From positions 744,001 through 808,000 of the forward strand of contig NZ_CP023701.1 in NCBI RefSeq assembly GCF_008704535.1: a DNA stretch of 64,000 nt, in the 5' to 3' direction. The notes under the pieces are model-generated. The model had not been told where the DNA came from. It was given only the letters and a program-made list of their open reading frames with translations, and did not search any database. This document shows, piece by piece, positions 16,028 through 26,000 of this stretch. Every line of letters starts with the position of its first letter. Positions within the stretch are counted from its first letter, which is position 1. A program made the position numbers and the translations under genes. The stretch is from Streptomyces subrutilus (GTDB lineage: Bacteria; Actinomycetota; Actinomycetes; Streptomycetales; Streptomycetaceae).

Positions 16028-16924
16028 CTACCTCCGCGATCCCCCGGGTCCGGGGAGGTAGACGATGTGGGCCGCGCCGGTGGCCGGGTGGACCTGCACC
16101 GTCGCCCGCACTCCGTAGACCTCGGCCAGCAGGTCTTCCGTCAGGACCTCGGCGGGCGGGCCCGAGGCGGCCACCCGGCCGTCGGCCAGTACGTACAGCC
16201 GGTCGCAGAAGAGGGCGGCCAGGTTGAGGTCGTGGAGGACGAGCAGGGCCGTCGCGGGCAGCGCGCGGACCAGGCCGAGGACCTCCAGCTGGTAGCGGAT
16301 GTCGAGGTGGTTCGTCGGCTCGTCGAGGGCGAGCAGGCCCGGGTCCTGGACCAGGGCGCGGGCCACCAGGGCGCGCTGCCGTTCGCCGCCCGAGAGTTCG
16401 TCGAAGCGGCGTGCGGCGAAGGCGCCGGCCCCGACCGTGTCCAGCGCGGTGGCCACCCGCCGCACGTCGTCCGGGCCGTCCTGTTCCCAGAAGCGCTTGT
16501 GCGGGCTGCGGCCCATGGCGACGACCTCGCGGACGGTCAGCCCGAAGGTGCCGCTCGCGTCCTGCGGTACGACGGCCACCTTCCGGGCGCGGTCCTTGAC
16601 CCCGAGCGCGCCCGCGTCGGCGCCGTCGAGCAGGATCCGGCCGGCGGTGGGCCGCAGGGTGCCGTAGACGCAGCGCAGCAGGGTCGTCTTGCCGCTGCCG
16701 TTGGGGCCGACCACGCCGACCGTCTCGCCGGGGCGGGCGGTGAGGTCGACTCCGTGCAGCAGCGTGTGCCCGTCGACCTCGTAACGCAGGCCCTCGACGA
16801 CGAGTTCCGCCGGCGCCACCGCGTCCCCCTTTCGCGTGAGCGCCCCCCTCACGGCCCCGCCCGCGGCCCCGGCCACGGCCCCGCCCGCGGTCTCGGTCGC
16901 GGCCCCGGTCTCGATGCCCGTCAT
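16028..16924 (-). CDS. btuD: ABC transporter ATP-binding protein, cobalamin uptake (BtuD-type)
   Basis: 298 residues. Walker A is GPNGSGKTT at about 73-81, the signature is LSGGERQ at about 180 and Walker B is LLALDEP followed by TNHLDIRYQLEVLG, as in the FecE/BtuD group. A 36-residue Ala/Gly-rich extension precedes the domain. The ATG at 16924 overlaps the permease stop (ATGA). It supplies ATP hydrolysis for the permease at 16921. Domain class is certain. The B12 substrate is inferred from the riboswitch at the head of the operon, since FecCD-type systems also carry siderophores. Its 3' end lies 27 bp from the IS right end. Confidence 0.9.
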   Translation of the reverse strand: MTGIETGAATETAGGAVAGAAGGAVRGALTRKGDAVAPAELVVEGLRYEVDGHTLLHGVDLTARPGETVGVVGPNGSGKTTLLRCVYGTLRPTAGRILLDGADAGALGVKDRARKVAVVPQDASGTFGLTVREVVAMGRSPHKRFWEQDGPDDVRRVATALDTVGAGAFAARRFDELSGGERQRALVARALVQDPGLLALDEPTNHLDIRYQLEVLGLVRALPATALLVLHDLNLAALFCDRLYVLADGRVAASGPPAEVLTEDLLAEVYGVRATVQVHPATGAAHIVYLPGPGGSRR

Positions 16925-17949
16925 CCTGCGATCCCTTCGGTCCGGCTCGAACGACGCAGCATCCACAGGAAGAACGGTCCGCCGATGAGCGCGGTGACCA
17001 CACCGACCGGGATCTCCTCGGGTGCGGCTGCCGTACGGGCGACCAGGTCCGCCAGGACCAGGAACACCGCCCCGCCGAGCGCCGCCACCGGCAGCAGCGC
17101 CCGGTGCCCCGCGCCGACGACCATCCGGGCGGCGTGCGGGACCATCAGCCCGACGAATCCGATCGCACCGCTGTAGGCGACGAGCACGCCGATCACCAGG
17201 GAGGTGAGGACGAACACGGCGGCGCGGAAGCGGGCGGTGTCCAGGCCGAGGGTGTGCGCGCCCTCCTCCCCGGCGAGCAGCAGGTCGAGCGGCCGGGCGA
17301 GGGCCAGGAGCAGTCCGGTGCCGACGAGCAGCGCGGCGGAGGGCAGGGCGAGTTCGTCCCAGCGGGCCCCGCCCAGGCCGCCCAGGGTCCAGAACAGCAC
17401 GGTGCGGATCTGGTCGGGGTGGGCGGCGAGGACCAGCACCAGGCTGGTGAGTGCGGACAGGATGTACTGGACGGCGACTCCGGCGAGGATCAGCCGCCCG
17501 GTGGTCATCGTGCCGCCCCGCCGTGCCATCGCGTAGACGGCGACGAGCGCCCCCATGGAGCCGGCGAACGCCGCGAGCGGCACGGTGAGCGCGGCCAGGC
17601 CCGCCCCCGCGCCGTAGACGATCACGAGGACGGCTCCGGCCGATGCCCCCGAGGAGGCACCGAGCAGGAAGGGGTCGGCGAGCTGGTTGCGCACCAGGGC
17701 CTGGAGCACGGTGCCCGCCACCGCGAGGCCCGCTCCGACGACGGCCCCGAGCAGCACGCGCGGCATCCGCACGTCCCACACGATGGTGGCGAACGCGCCG
17801 TGGGGCCGCTGCCCGGACAGGGCGCCGAGCACGATGTCGAGGACCCGGCCGGGGGCGATGCGTACCGGTCCCAGGGCCAGGCCCGCGACACCGGCCGCCA
17901 GGAGCGCCGCGGTGAGCAGGACCAGTACGACGGGCAGGCGCAGCCTCAC
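16921..17949 (-). CDS. btuC: FecCD/BtuC-type ABC transporter permease
   Basis: 342 residues, very hydrophobic, with about ten predicted membrane segments. Family landmarks: MPRVLLGAVVGAGLAVAGTVL near the start, NQLADPFLLGASSGASAGAV (typical P-loop-like turn of BtuC/FhuB), and GAIGFVGLMVPHAARMVVGA with the cytoplasmic coupling helix. The GTG at 17949 overlaps the binding-protein stop (GTGA). The start matters because the frame remains open much further upstream with non-family sequence. It forms the channel for the binding protein encoded at 17946 and the ATPase at 16028. Confidence 0.92.
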   Translation of the reverse strand: MRLRLPVVLVLLTAALLAAGVAGLALGPVRIAPGRVLDIVLGALSGQRPHGAFATIVWDVRMPRVLLGAVVGAGLAVAGTVLQALVRNQLADPFLLGASSGASAGAVLVIVYGAGAGLAALTVPLAAFAGSMGALVAVYAMARRGGTMTTGRLILAGVAVQYILSALTSLVLVLAAHPDQIRTVLFWTLGGLGGARWDELALPSAALLVGTGLLLALARPLDLLLAGEEGAHTLGLDTARFRAAVFVLTSLVIGVLVAYSGAIGFVGLMVPHAARMVVGAGHRALLPVAALGGAVFLVLADLVARTAAAPEEIPVGVVTALIGGPFFLWMLRRSSRTEGIAG

Positions 17950-18938
17950 GGGGTGTCGGGGTGGAGCTGGCGGCCCAGGGACTCGACGGCGTCGGCGACG
18001 CGTACGCCGAGGACGGCGGAGGAGAGCGGCAGGACGACGAACCGCTGGTTCTTGACGGCGGGAACCGCGGCGAGGGCCGGATCGTTCAACAGGCGCTGCT
18101 TCTTGGCTTCGACGGTGGTGCCGCCGTAGTCGTAGATGAGGATGGTTTCGGGGGCCCGCTCGATGACCTTCTCCCACGACACGTCGCCGAAGGTGTCGTC
18201 GAGGTCGGCGAAGGAGTTCGTCCCGCCCGCCAGCGAGACGATCTCGTTGCCGATCCCCTTGCCGCCGGAGGTGAAGGCGGACGTCTCGCCGGAGTCGTAG
18301 ACGAAGACGGACGGCCGCGGCAGGTCCTTGACCCGGGCGGTCACCGCGTCGATGCGGCGCTGCTCGTCCCGGATGAGCTCGGCCCCGCGTTCGGGGACGC
18401 CGAAGGTCCGCGCCACCTCGGTGATCTCGGTCTTGAGCTGGTCGAGGCCGACGCGTCCGTCGGTGCAGTACTCCACGCTGAGCCGGGAGTCGATGCCGGA
18501 CTTGGCGAGCCCCTCGCGGTCGCGTCCCTGCGCCTTGTCGAAGGCGCTGGAGTACCCGCCGTAGACGAAGTCGGGATCGGCGCCGAGCAGCACCTCCTTG
18601 GAGGGGTACTCCGCCGCCAGCACCTTGATCTTGTCGTAGGCGGGCCGGTAGGCGGGGAGCACGGCGTCGTCCAGGTAGGCGGAGCCGACGACGCGGTCCT
18701 CCAGGCCGAGCGCGAGCAGGATCTCGGTGGCGTGCTGGTTCATGGTGACGGCCCGCTTCGGCGGGGCCTGGTAGGTGCTGCTGACACCGCAGTTGGTGAC
18801 CGTGTACGGGAATCCGGCCGCGGCGGTCGCCGCCGTGCCCTTGCCGTCGCCGGCGGTGGGCGAACCGGCGCAGGCGGCCAGGGGTATGAGGAGCAGGGCG
18901 GGTGCGAGTGCGCGCAGGGCGGCGCGGTGACGCGACAT
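17946..18938 (-). CDS. btuF: Substrate-binding lipoprotein of a cobalamin ABC transporter
   Basis: 330 residues. The signal peptide ends in the lipobox LAACAG, so Cys22 or so is the lipidation site and the protein sits on the outer face of the membrane. The class III binding fold is indicated by KRAVTMNQHATEILLALGLE, DPDFVYGGYSSAF and the end LPLSSAVLGVRVADAVESLG. The ATG at 18938 follows GGAGAGG. It begins the operon and is preceded by a cobalamin riboswitch, which supports a corrinoid ligand. A ferric siderophore is the alternative on fold alone. Confidence 0.9.
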   Translation of the reverse strand: MSRHRAALRALAPALLLIPLAACAGSPTAGDGKGTAATAAAGFPYTVTNCGVSSTYQAPPKRAVTMNQHATEILLALGLEDRVVGSAYLDDAVLPAYRPAYDKIKVLAAEYPSKEVLLGADPDFVYGGYSSAFDKAQGRDREGLAKSGIDSRLSVEYCTDGRVGLDQLKTEITEVARTFGVPERGAELIRDEQRRIDAVTARVKDLPRPSVFVYDSGETSAFTSGGKGIGNEIVSLAGGTNSFADLDDTFGDVSWEKVIERAPETILIYDYGGTTVEAKKQRLLNDPALAAVPAVKNQRFVVLPLSSAVLGVRVADAVESLGRQLHPDTP

Positions 18939-18989
18939 GGCGGGGCCTCTCCGGGGGATCCGCGTCCCCTGGTCGACGTGCGGACGTAC

Positions 18990-19140
18990 GGTGAGGCGGT
19001 GTGTCAGGGTCTGACTCCCGGTCGGCCCGCGCGGGGACGACCGGTCACAGTGGCGGGACCGCACCGGATTCGCACCGGTTTCCTGTCCTGCACCGCCCGG
19101 GATCTGCGCGTAAGTCTGCCAGACGGCCACCGGGCGTCCG
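18990..19140 (-). promoter_or_regulatory. Cobalamin (AdoCbl) riboswitch
   Basis: In the minus-strand leader of the btu-type operon the conserved core is readable in order: GGAAACCGGTGCGAATCCGG, then GGTCCCGCCACTGTGACCGG, then GAGTCAGACCCTGAC. The middle element is the B12 box with CCCGCCACTGTGA. Ligand binding normally lowers expression of the uptake genes. The GAGTCAGACCCTGAC stem lies about 55-70 nt upstream of the start codon. Boundaries are approximate. Confidence 0.92.
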
Positions 19141-19209
19141 CCGGGCCCCCGCGGTGGTCGGGGAACACCCGCGCGCGCCGAATCGGACCCCGCGAGCCCG
19201 GAAGCAGGA

Positions 19210-19512
19210 ATGATGTCCGTCATGAGCAAGCAGCGGTTCAACCTCGACGACAGCGGCGCCACGTTCCCCCCGAGCGAGCCGCGCACACCCGCCTACCGGC
19301 ACAAGCTCCGCCTGGAGAACCACACGGCGGGCCCGGAGTGGCAGGACGGTGCGGCGCAGCAGTGGACCGAACGGACCCCCACGGGCCGGACCACGGTGAC
19401 CTGCCGGTGCGGCCTGGACACGGGTGCGGTCCCGACCAACGAGGCGCGCCTGGTGTACGAGGAGCACCGCAACCTGATCCGCGACGAGATCACGGCCGAC
19501 CTGAGGTTCTGA
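19210..19512 (+). CDS. Small hypothetical protein
   Basis: Up to 100 residues (MMSVMSKQRFNLDDSGATFP ... EEHRNLIRDEITADLRF). Polar, no signal or membrane segment. One short Cys pair (TCRCGLDTG) hints at a metal or redox turn but is not a known motif. In-frame ATGs at 19210, 19213 and 19222 are all possible; the GCAGGA directly before 19210 sits at better distance for 19222. It is divergent from the btu operon and followed immediately by a strong hairpin. I recognise no function; similar short proteins are common in Streptomyces. Confidence 0.7.
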   Translation: MMSVMSKQRFNLDDSGATFPPSEPRTPAYRHKLRLENHTAGPEWQDGAAQQWTERTPTGRTTVTCRCGLDTGAVPTNEARLVYEEHRNLIRDEITADLRF

Positions 19513-19539
19513 CCCCGGCCCCGCCCGCCGGGGCCGGGG
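19513..19539 (+). terminator. GC-rich hairpin directly after the small gene
   Basis: CCCCGGCCCCG, a 5-nt loop and CGGGGCCGGGG form a perfect 11-bp stem that starts on the base after the stop codon. There is no T-tract, as is common in actinomycete terminators. Confidence 0.75.
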
Positions 19540-19936
19540 CCGGACCGGGCGTCGGCGAACGACGGCGCCCGGACGCCTCGTCCGCGCGCCGCAGCCGTTC
19601 GGTCACCATCCGGGCCCGGGCGGACGGTTCCGCGGGAGCGTTCCCGGTGTCGCGTCCGGCCCGTTCGCAGAACCGCGCCACTCCTCGTCGGACATCCCCG
19701 GTCCACCGGCGTCGTTCGTCCCCACGTGCCCACCCCTGAGTTGCTCTGCCACGGCCATACGTGCAGGCCATGCGCAGCGGAGCTTCTCACGGGCGGGCCG
19801 GGGGGCGGACACCGGGGGCGCGGGTCGGGGCCGTCGGGAAACGGGTGTGCGAATGTCGGTCGCGCGTGATAGTCACTACCTTCACGCGGGGGTTGCTCGA
19901 TGACCCCCGCGTTCGAACAGAACAAGGGGTGGGGAC
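19540..19936. other. Intergenic region before the 325-residue protein
   Basis: No gene is seen in about 400 bp. A perfect 10-bp stem (19884-19912) lies in the probable leader of the next gene. Confidence 0.55.
19884..19912 (+). promoter_or_regulatory. Inverted repeat in the leader of the 325-residue gene
   Basis: ACGCGGGGGT, a 9-nt loop and ACCCCCGCGT form a perfect 10-bp repeat that ends 24 bp before the ATG. It may be an operator or an RNA hairpin; the sequence cannot decide. Confidence 0.5.
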
Positions 19937-20914
19937 ATGGCGTTGCTCCGTCAATGGGGGCTCACGCTGGGCAAATGGGCTGGTCGGTCCGGGGTGCAGG
20001 TGCAGAAGGACTCCGGTGACCCCGCGCTGGCACAGGTGCGGGCCGCCGCCGCGTCGGGTGACTGGAGCGCGGTACGGGAGGTCCTCGAAGCGCGTCCCGA
20101 GAGCGAGGACCGGACGGAGTTGCTGTGGGCGGTCGGTGACACCGCGGGGGTGGAGCGCTGGATCACCGGGGTCCTCGAAGCCGAACCCGAGGCCGCGCTG
20201 CCCCGGCTCGTCGCCGGCATCCGGCACATCAGCTGGGCGTGGGAGGCCCGGACCTCGGCTCGGGCGGAGCACGTCTCGCGCGAGCAGTTCGAGGTGTTCC
20301 ACGCCCGGCTGCGCACGGCCGAGGAGTGGCTGTACGAAGTGGCGGAGCGCGAGCCGCGGTGGATCTCGCCCTGGTACGGCCTCCAGATCACCGGCCGCGG
20401 CCTCCAGGTCGGGCAGGCCACCGCGCGCAGCCGTTTCGAGGCGGCCGTGCGGCGCGATCCGCGGCATCTGGGCGCGCACCAGCAGCAGTTGCAGCAGGTC
20501 TGCAAGAAATGGGGCGGTTCGCACGAGGAGATGCACGCGTTCGCGCGTGCCGCCGCGCTCGGCGCTCCCGGCGGCGCCCTCCTGGGCCAACTCGTCGCCG
20601 TCGCGCACATCGAGCAGTGGCTCTCCCTGGACGGGGGCGCGGACTACGCGTACATGATGCGCAGCGAGGTGAAGGACTCCCTGCACGAGGCCGCGGAGCA
20701 TTCCTACCGGCATCCCGACTTCGTCCGCCACGGAGCGTGGAACCAGGTCCTCAACAGTTTCGCCATGGCCTTCTCGCTGGCCGGGGAACGGGGCGCCGCC
20801 CGCGCGTGCTTCGAAGCGACCGAGGGCCGGGCCACGGAGTTCCCCTGGTCCTACATGAACGGCTCCCACCCGGCGGCGGCCTACCGGACGCAGCGCTCGG
20901 CCACCGGGCTCTGA
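19937..20914 (+). CDS. Uncharacterised helical-repeat (TPR-like) protein
   Basis: 325 residues, mostly alpha-helical and rich in Ala, Arg, Glu and Trp. Segments such as AAAASGDWSAVREVLEARPE, ARSRFEAAVRRDPRHLGAHQ and SFAMAFSLAGERGAARACFE resemble TPR half-units, but no canonical TPR consensus runs through it. No signal peptide. The ATG at 19937 follows AAGGGGTGGGG. It is followed by a hairpin and then the HSP90/TPR pair in the same direction, which might be coincidence. I do not recognise a function. Confidence 0.8.
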   Translation: MALLRQWGLTLGKWAGRSGVQVQKDSGDPALAQVRAAAASGDWSAVREVLEARPESEDRTELLWAVGDTAGVERWITGVLEAEPEAALPRLVAGIRHISWAWEARTSARAEHVSREQFEVFHARLRTAEEWLYEVAEREPRWISPWYGLQITGRGLQVGQATARSRFEAAVRRDPRHLGAHQQQLQQVCKKWGGSHEEMHAFARAAALGAPGGALLGQLVAVAHIEQWLSLDGGADYAYMMRSEVKDSLHEAAEHSYRHPDFVRHGAWNQVLNSFAMAFSLAGERGAARACFEATEGRATEFPWSYMNGSHPAAAYRTQRSATGL

Positions 20915-20947
20915 CCGGCCCAGGACCCCGCCCGGCGCATCGCGCCC

Positions 20948-20968
20948 GTCACCGCGCTCCGCGGTGAC
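20948..20968 (+). terminator. Hairpin downstream of the 325-residue gene
   Basis: GTCACCGCG, loop CTC and CGCGGTGAC form a perfect 9-bp stem 34 bp past the stop codon. It probably separates this gene from the HSP90 operon. Confidence 0.6.
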
Positions 20969-21145
20969 CGCGACCGGCGGCGCCGTCCGGCTCCCGGGCG
21001 GCGGTGACCGCGCTCCGCACGGCGCTCGCCCGCGGCCTTCGCCGCCCGCACCGCCTGCTCCATCCGCTTCAGTCCGTTTCGCGTGCCCCGTGCCGCCGAT
21101 CTCGCCGCCGGCACGGGCCGCGCGCCCGTCGAAGGACTCCACCAG

Positions 21146-23008
21146 GTGCCCCACTCCGAATCCGCCCACACCTTCCAGGTCGACCTGCGCGGTCTCGTCG
21201 ACCTGCTCTCCCACCACCTCTACTCCAGCCCCCGCGTCTACCTGCGCGAGCTGCTGCAGAACGCCGTCGACGCCATCACCGCGCACCAGGCCCACTCCCC
21301 CGGCTCACCCGCCCGCATCACGGTGCGCACCGGCAGCACCGTCACCGTCACGGACACCGGCATCGGCCTGACCGAGGCCGACGTCCACCGCTTCCTCGCC
21401 ACCATCGGACGCAGCTCCAAGCGCACCGCCGACGGCGCCCTGGACGGGGCCGGACTGGACGCCGCCCGCGGGGAGTTCATCGGGCAGTTCGGCATCGGGC
21501 TGCTCGCCTGCTTCGTGGTGGCGGACGAGATCACGGTGCTCAGCCGGTCCGCGGCCGACCCGAAGGCGCCCGCCGTCGAATGGCGCGGACACTCCGACGG
21601 CCGCTACACCCTGCGCACCCTGCCCGCCTCGGCGGTACCCGTGCCGGGCACCACCGTCACGCTCATCCCGCGCGCGGACAACGCCGAGTGGACGCGGCCC
21701 GAGCAGGTGGTCTCGCTGGCCCGGCACTACGGCGCCCTCCTGCGGCACGAGGTCACCGTCGTCGGACCGGACGGCGCAGAGCACCGGGTCAACGAGACGC
21801 CCCCGTGGGAGCAGTCCCACCGCTCGCCCCTGGCCCGCCGCGAGGCGCTCGGCGCCCACTGCCGCACGCTCTTCGGCTTCACCCCGCTCGACACCATCGA
21901 GCTCGACCTCCCCGCGGCGGGGCTGCGCGGCGTCGCGTACGTGCTGCCCACCGCGATGAGCCCGGCGCAGCGCGCGGGACACCGGGTGCACCTCAAGGGC
22001 ATGCTGCTCTCGGACCAGGCGCCCGAACTGCTGCCGGACTGGGCGTTCTTCGTGCGCTGCGTGGTCGACACCACCAGCCTGCGCCCCACCGCCTCCCGGG
22101 AGGCCCTGTACGAGGACGGCACCCTGTCCGCCGTGCGGGACGCCCTCGGCGACCGGATCCGGGACTGGCTCACGGGCCTCGCCGCCAGCGACCCGTCGTT
22201 GCTGCACCGCTTCATCGACACGCACCACCTCGCGGTCAAGGCGCTGGCCCGGTACGACGACGAGCTGCTGCGCATCGTGCTGCCGTGGCTGCCCTTCGAG
22301 ACCACCGACGGCAACGTCACGCTGGAGGAGTTCGCCCGGACGCACCCGACCCTCCTGGTCGCGCGCAGCGTCGAGGAGTTCCGCCAGGTCGCGCCCATCG
22401 CGGCGGCGGCCGGGCTCGGCGTCGTCAACGGCGGCTACACCTACGACCGCGACCTCGTGCTGCGGCTCCCGGAGATCCGGCCGGGCACGAGCGTCACCGA
22501 CCTCGACCCGGCGACCGTCACCGCCCACCTCGACGCCGTCGACCCCGGGGCGGAACTGCGGGCCGCGGCCTTCCTCGCCGTCGCCCGGGAGACGGTCGGC
22601 GTCCACGACTGCGACGTGGTCCTGCGCGACTTCCAGCCGGTCACCGCCTCCGCGCTGCTCCTCGACAACCGGGACGCGCGCCACGAGCGGACCCGGTCGA
22701 GCCTGGCCTCCGACAGCGACGGTCTGTGGGCCGACATCCTCGGCTCCCTGCGCCACGAGACCCCGCGCGCCCAGCTCGTCCTCAACCACCTCAACCCGCT
22801 GGTCCGCCAAGCGATCACGATCTCCGAGCGCGGACTGGCCGTGACGGCCTCCGAGGCCCTCTACGGCCAGGCCCTGCTGCTCAGCCGCCGCCCGCTGCGG
22901 GCGAGCGAGAGCGCCCTGCTCAACCGGGCCTTCATCGGCCTGCTCACCCACGCCATGCACCACCCCGGCACGGCGGCACCCGGCTCCGAGCCCCGGAAGG
23001 AACTGTAG
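21146..23008 (+). CDS. HSP90-family (HtpG-like) GHKL ATPase
   Basis: 620 residues from the GTG at 21146, which follows AAGGA; a longer form from 21083 adds 21 non-conserved residues. The ATP-binding domain has the catalytic Glu in YLRELLQNAVDAI (about 32-45), DTGIGL (about 71) and the lid GQFGIGLLACF (about 113). The middle domain has the gamma-phosphate-contacting Arg in LRPTASREALYED. The C-terminal third is diverged from E. coli HtpG. It is a cytosolic chaperone-type ATPase. Its stop codon directly abuts the start of a 1008-residue repeat protein, so the two are made together. Confidence 0.9.
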   Translation: MPHSESAHTFQVDLRGLVDLLSHHLYSSPRVYLRELLQNAVDAITAHQAHSPGSPARITVRTGSTVTVTDTGIGLTEADVHRFLATIGRSSKRTADGALDGAGLDAARGEFIGQFGIGLLACFVVADEITVLSRSAADPKAPAVEWRGHSDGRYTLRTLPASAVPVPGTTVTLIPRADNAEWTRPEQVVSLARHYGALLRHEVTVVGPDGAEHRVNETPPWEQSHRSPLARREALGAHCRTLFGFTPLDTIELDLPAAGLRGVAYVLPTAMSPAQRAGHRVHLKGMLLSDQAPELLPDWAFFVRCVVDTTSLRPTASREALYEDGTLSAVRDALGDRIRDWLTGLAASDPSLLHRFIDTHHLAVKALARYDDELLRIVLPWLPFETTDGNVTLEEFARTHPTLLVARSVEEFRQVAPIAAAAGLGVVNGGYTYDRDLVLRLPEIRPGTSVTDLDPATVTAHLDAVDPGAELRAAAFLAVARETVGVHDCDVVLRDFQPVTASALLLDNRDARHERTRSSLASDSDGLWADILGSLRHETPRAQLVLNHLNPLVRQAITISERGLAVTASEALYGQALLLSRRPLRASESALLNRAFIGLLTHAMHHPGTAAPGSEPRKEL

Positions 23009-26000
23009 ATGCTGGACACCCCCGAGGCCGTGGTCGAAGCGCTCCGCGAGAACGACGACCGCCCCCACGGCCTGCAGCGCACCATCACCGCCGAGGAGCT
23101 CGTCGAGGCGGCCGAGCCCTTCGAGGAGCCCGACGTCCTCGTCACGGCCCTGCTGGAGCTGATGTCCGCGTACGAGTTCACCGGCGAGCACCGCAAGTCG
23201 CCCGTGGTCTTCGCCCGCCTGCTCAAGGTGTGGGACACCGCTCCCGGCGCGTTCAGCGAGTGGGAGGCCCGCCAGGTCTTCTGGCGCTTCAAGTGGGTGA
23301 CGACCTCGCTCCTCCAGGTGCCCGAGGTGCCCCTGGCCACCGTCCACGGCTGGATCGACCGGATGCGCACCCGGTACGCGGCCGCCGACCACGGCATGCA
23401 GCCCGTCGCGGCGATGCGCTACCACACCGCCTTCCACACGGGGTCCGGTGTCGCCGACGCCTACGACCTCTGGGTCACCCGCCCCCGTACCGGTCTGAGC
23501 GACTGCGAGGCCTGCGAGACGCGGCACCTCGCCTGGCACCGGGTGGCGTCGGGCGACGACGCCACGGCCCTCGACGTCTGGCAGCCGGTCCTCGACGGGG
23601 GCATGTCCTGTTCCGAGGAACCGCAGATGAGCCAGGCGCGCGCCCTGCTGCCGCTGCTGCGCGCGGGCCGGGCGGACGAGGCCCGCTCCCACCACCTCAC
23701 GGGCTACCGGCGGGTGCGGGGCAACACGGGGATGCAGGACGAGGTCGGTCTGCACCTGGAGTTCAGCGCCCTGTCGCGCAACGAGGGCCGCGGGCTGGAG
23801 ATCCTGGCGGAGAACCGCACCCTGTTCGACGCGGTCGGCGCACCGCTGGCCCGACTGGGCTTCCTCACCGGCGTGGAGGTGCTGCTCGCGCGTCTGGCGG
23901 AGGACGGGCACGGGGACACCGCCGTCGCCGGACCGCCCGGGCGCAACTGGAGCGCCGGCGAGCTGCTCGCCCACGTGCGGTCCGAGGCGGACCGGCTCGC
24001 CGCCGCCTTCGACGCGCGCAACGCCACCACGGCCGTCGGGGACGCACGCCGTGCGCGCCTCGCCCGGCGCCCGCTGCTGGAGGAGCCGCTGCCGCTCGGA
24101 CTGCGGGCCCCCGTCACCCGCCCCGTCGCGACGGCGGCGACCGCGGCGGACGGTGCCGCGCCGGCCGCGGGGACGGACGTTCCCGAGGAGTTCACGGCCC
24201 TGGTGGGCGAGGCCCGCCGGCTGGCGGCCGTGGGACACCCCGGGGAAAGCGGGCTCTGGGCGCACGTCGCGCGCCGCCTGGCCGACGGCACCGCCGCGCA
24301 CGACGACCGGCTGGGTCCGCAGGACCTGTTGGACGCCGAGCTCGCCGAGCACCGCGGCTACGAGCACGCCAAGAAGGACCGCGACGCGGCCAGCGCAGCC
24401 GAGCTGGAGACGGCCGCCGGGCTGTACGAGCGGCTGTCGATGCCCTGGCAGGCACTGTCCGCCCGGGCCCGCGCGCTGGCCTGGCTGAGCGCCTCCGACG
24501 GCGCGGCCGGGGACGGCTCCGACGCCGCGGCGCCCACGGGGGGCCCGGGAACCGGCCGCGAGCACCCGGGCGAGGACGCCGTCCGGGCCGGTCTCGACGA
24601 GATCCTGCGGGAGGCGCAGCTGCTGACGTCGCGGGCCCCGCTCACGGGCGAGGACCCCTCCGCCGCGGAAGCGGCGTCCGGGACCGAGGTGCGGGAGCAG
24701 CGGGTCCTGGCGTACCTCACGGTGCTCTACTGCGGCGCCTACGCGGCCTATCACGAGGTCGTGCGGCGGTTGCCGGAGCCCGCGGACGCGGCCGCGGAGC
24801 GGTTCGAGGAGCGGGCCGGGGCGCTGCGGGCCGAGGCGGAGCGCCTGTCCGTACCGCACCACGCGGCCAACGCCCGGCAGTTCGTCGCGGACCTGGCCGG
24901 GCGCCGGGGCGACACCAAGGGCGCCGAGGAGGAGCTCCGCGCGGCCCTGCTGGACGTGGACGCTTCCGGCCGGCCCTGGCGGGGTTCGCGCATCCGCGCC
25001 GTGCTCGCCCAGGTCATGCTGGCCCGGGACGAGCCGGCCGAGGCGGCCGAGCTGCTGCACCGGGCGCTCGCCGACGCGGCCCGGTACGGCGACACCGACT
25101 TCGCGCTGGCTCCGGCCTACGCGCTGCTCGGCCACGCGTCCTCGCACCTGGAGGACTTCGGCGGCGCCGTGCGCCACCTCTCCGAGGCCGCCGCCCGCTT
25201 CGACCGTGACGAGGCGCACGCCGAGGCGGCCGACGTACGGCTGCAGCTCGCCGATGTCCTGGCGCGCGGCGGGCAGCAGGCGGACGCCGTCGCCGTGCTG
25301 GAGTCCGTCGTCGCCGACGAGGCGGCCGTCGCGCTCGACGAACGGTTCCTCGCCCAGGCGCGGCTGTCCCTGGCCCGCGGGCTGCGGGAGCTCGACGAAC
25401 ACCTGGCCGCGGCCGAGGAGTTCCTGCGGCTGGCGGACACCGTCGCCGGGTGGGACGACGACCGGCCGGTGCAGACGCTGGTGGCCGCGGAGACGGCCGT
25501 CACGCTGGCCCTGGCGGACCTCTGGGAGGCGGCGGACACGGCGTACGGGCGGGCCGTCGCGGCGCACGAGGCGGCGCCCCAGCCACGCCTGATCATGCAC
25601 ATGATGTGCGAGTTCGCCCGCCTGACCGTGCACTCCCGCGGGGCGGACGGGCTGGACACGGCGCTGGCCCATCTCGCGCGGGCGGACGCGGTCCGTACCT
25701 CCGTGCCGGACGACACGGAGGACTTCGCCGTCTGGTACGAGCAGGGCGCCGTGCACTACCGCCGGGCCAGGGTCCTCGCGGAGGCCGAGCGCTTCCCGGA
25801 GGCGCTGTCGGAGGCGGAGGCAGCCGTGGCCGCCCACGAGCGGGGCGGCGAGCACGGAGAGGTGCCGCGGGCCGAAGCGGTCCGCGTCGCCGCCCTGATC
25901 GAGGGCAACGGCCTGGGCCGGTTCCCCGACGCCGTGGCCCGCCTCCGGACGGCGGCGGACCGCTGCCGCACGGCGGGCCTGCCGGAGGCCGCCCGCATCC

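Noticed and set aside
17946..19286. Longer N-terminus for the cobalamin-binding lipoprotein
   Set aside because: The upstream extension translates the riboswitch, and the lipoprotein signal starts at 18938 behind GGAGAGG.
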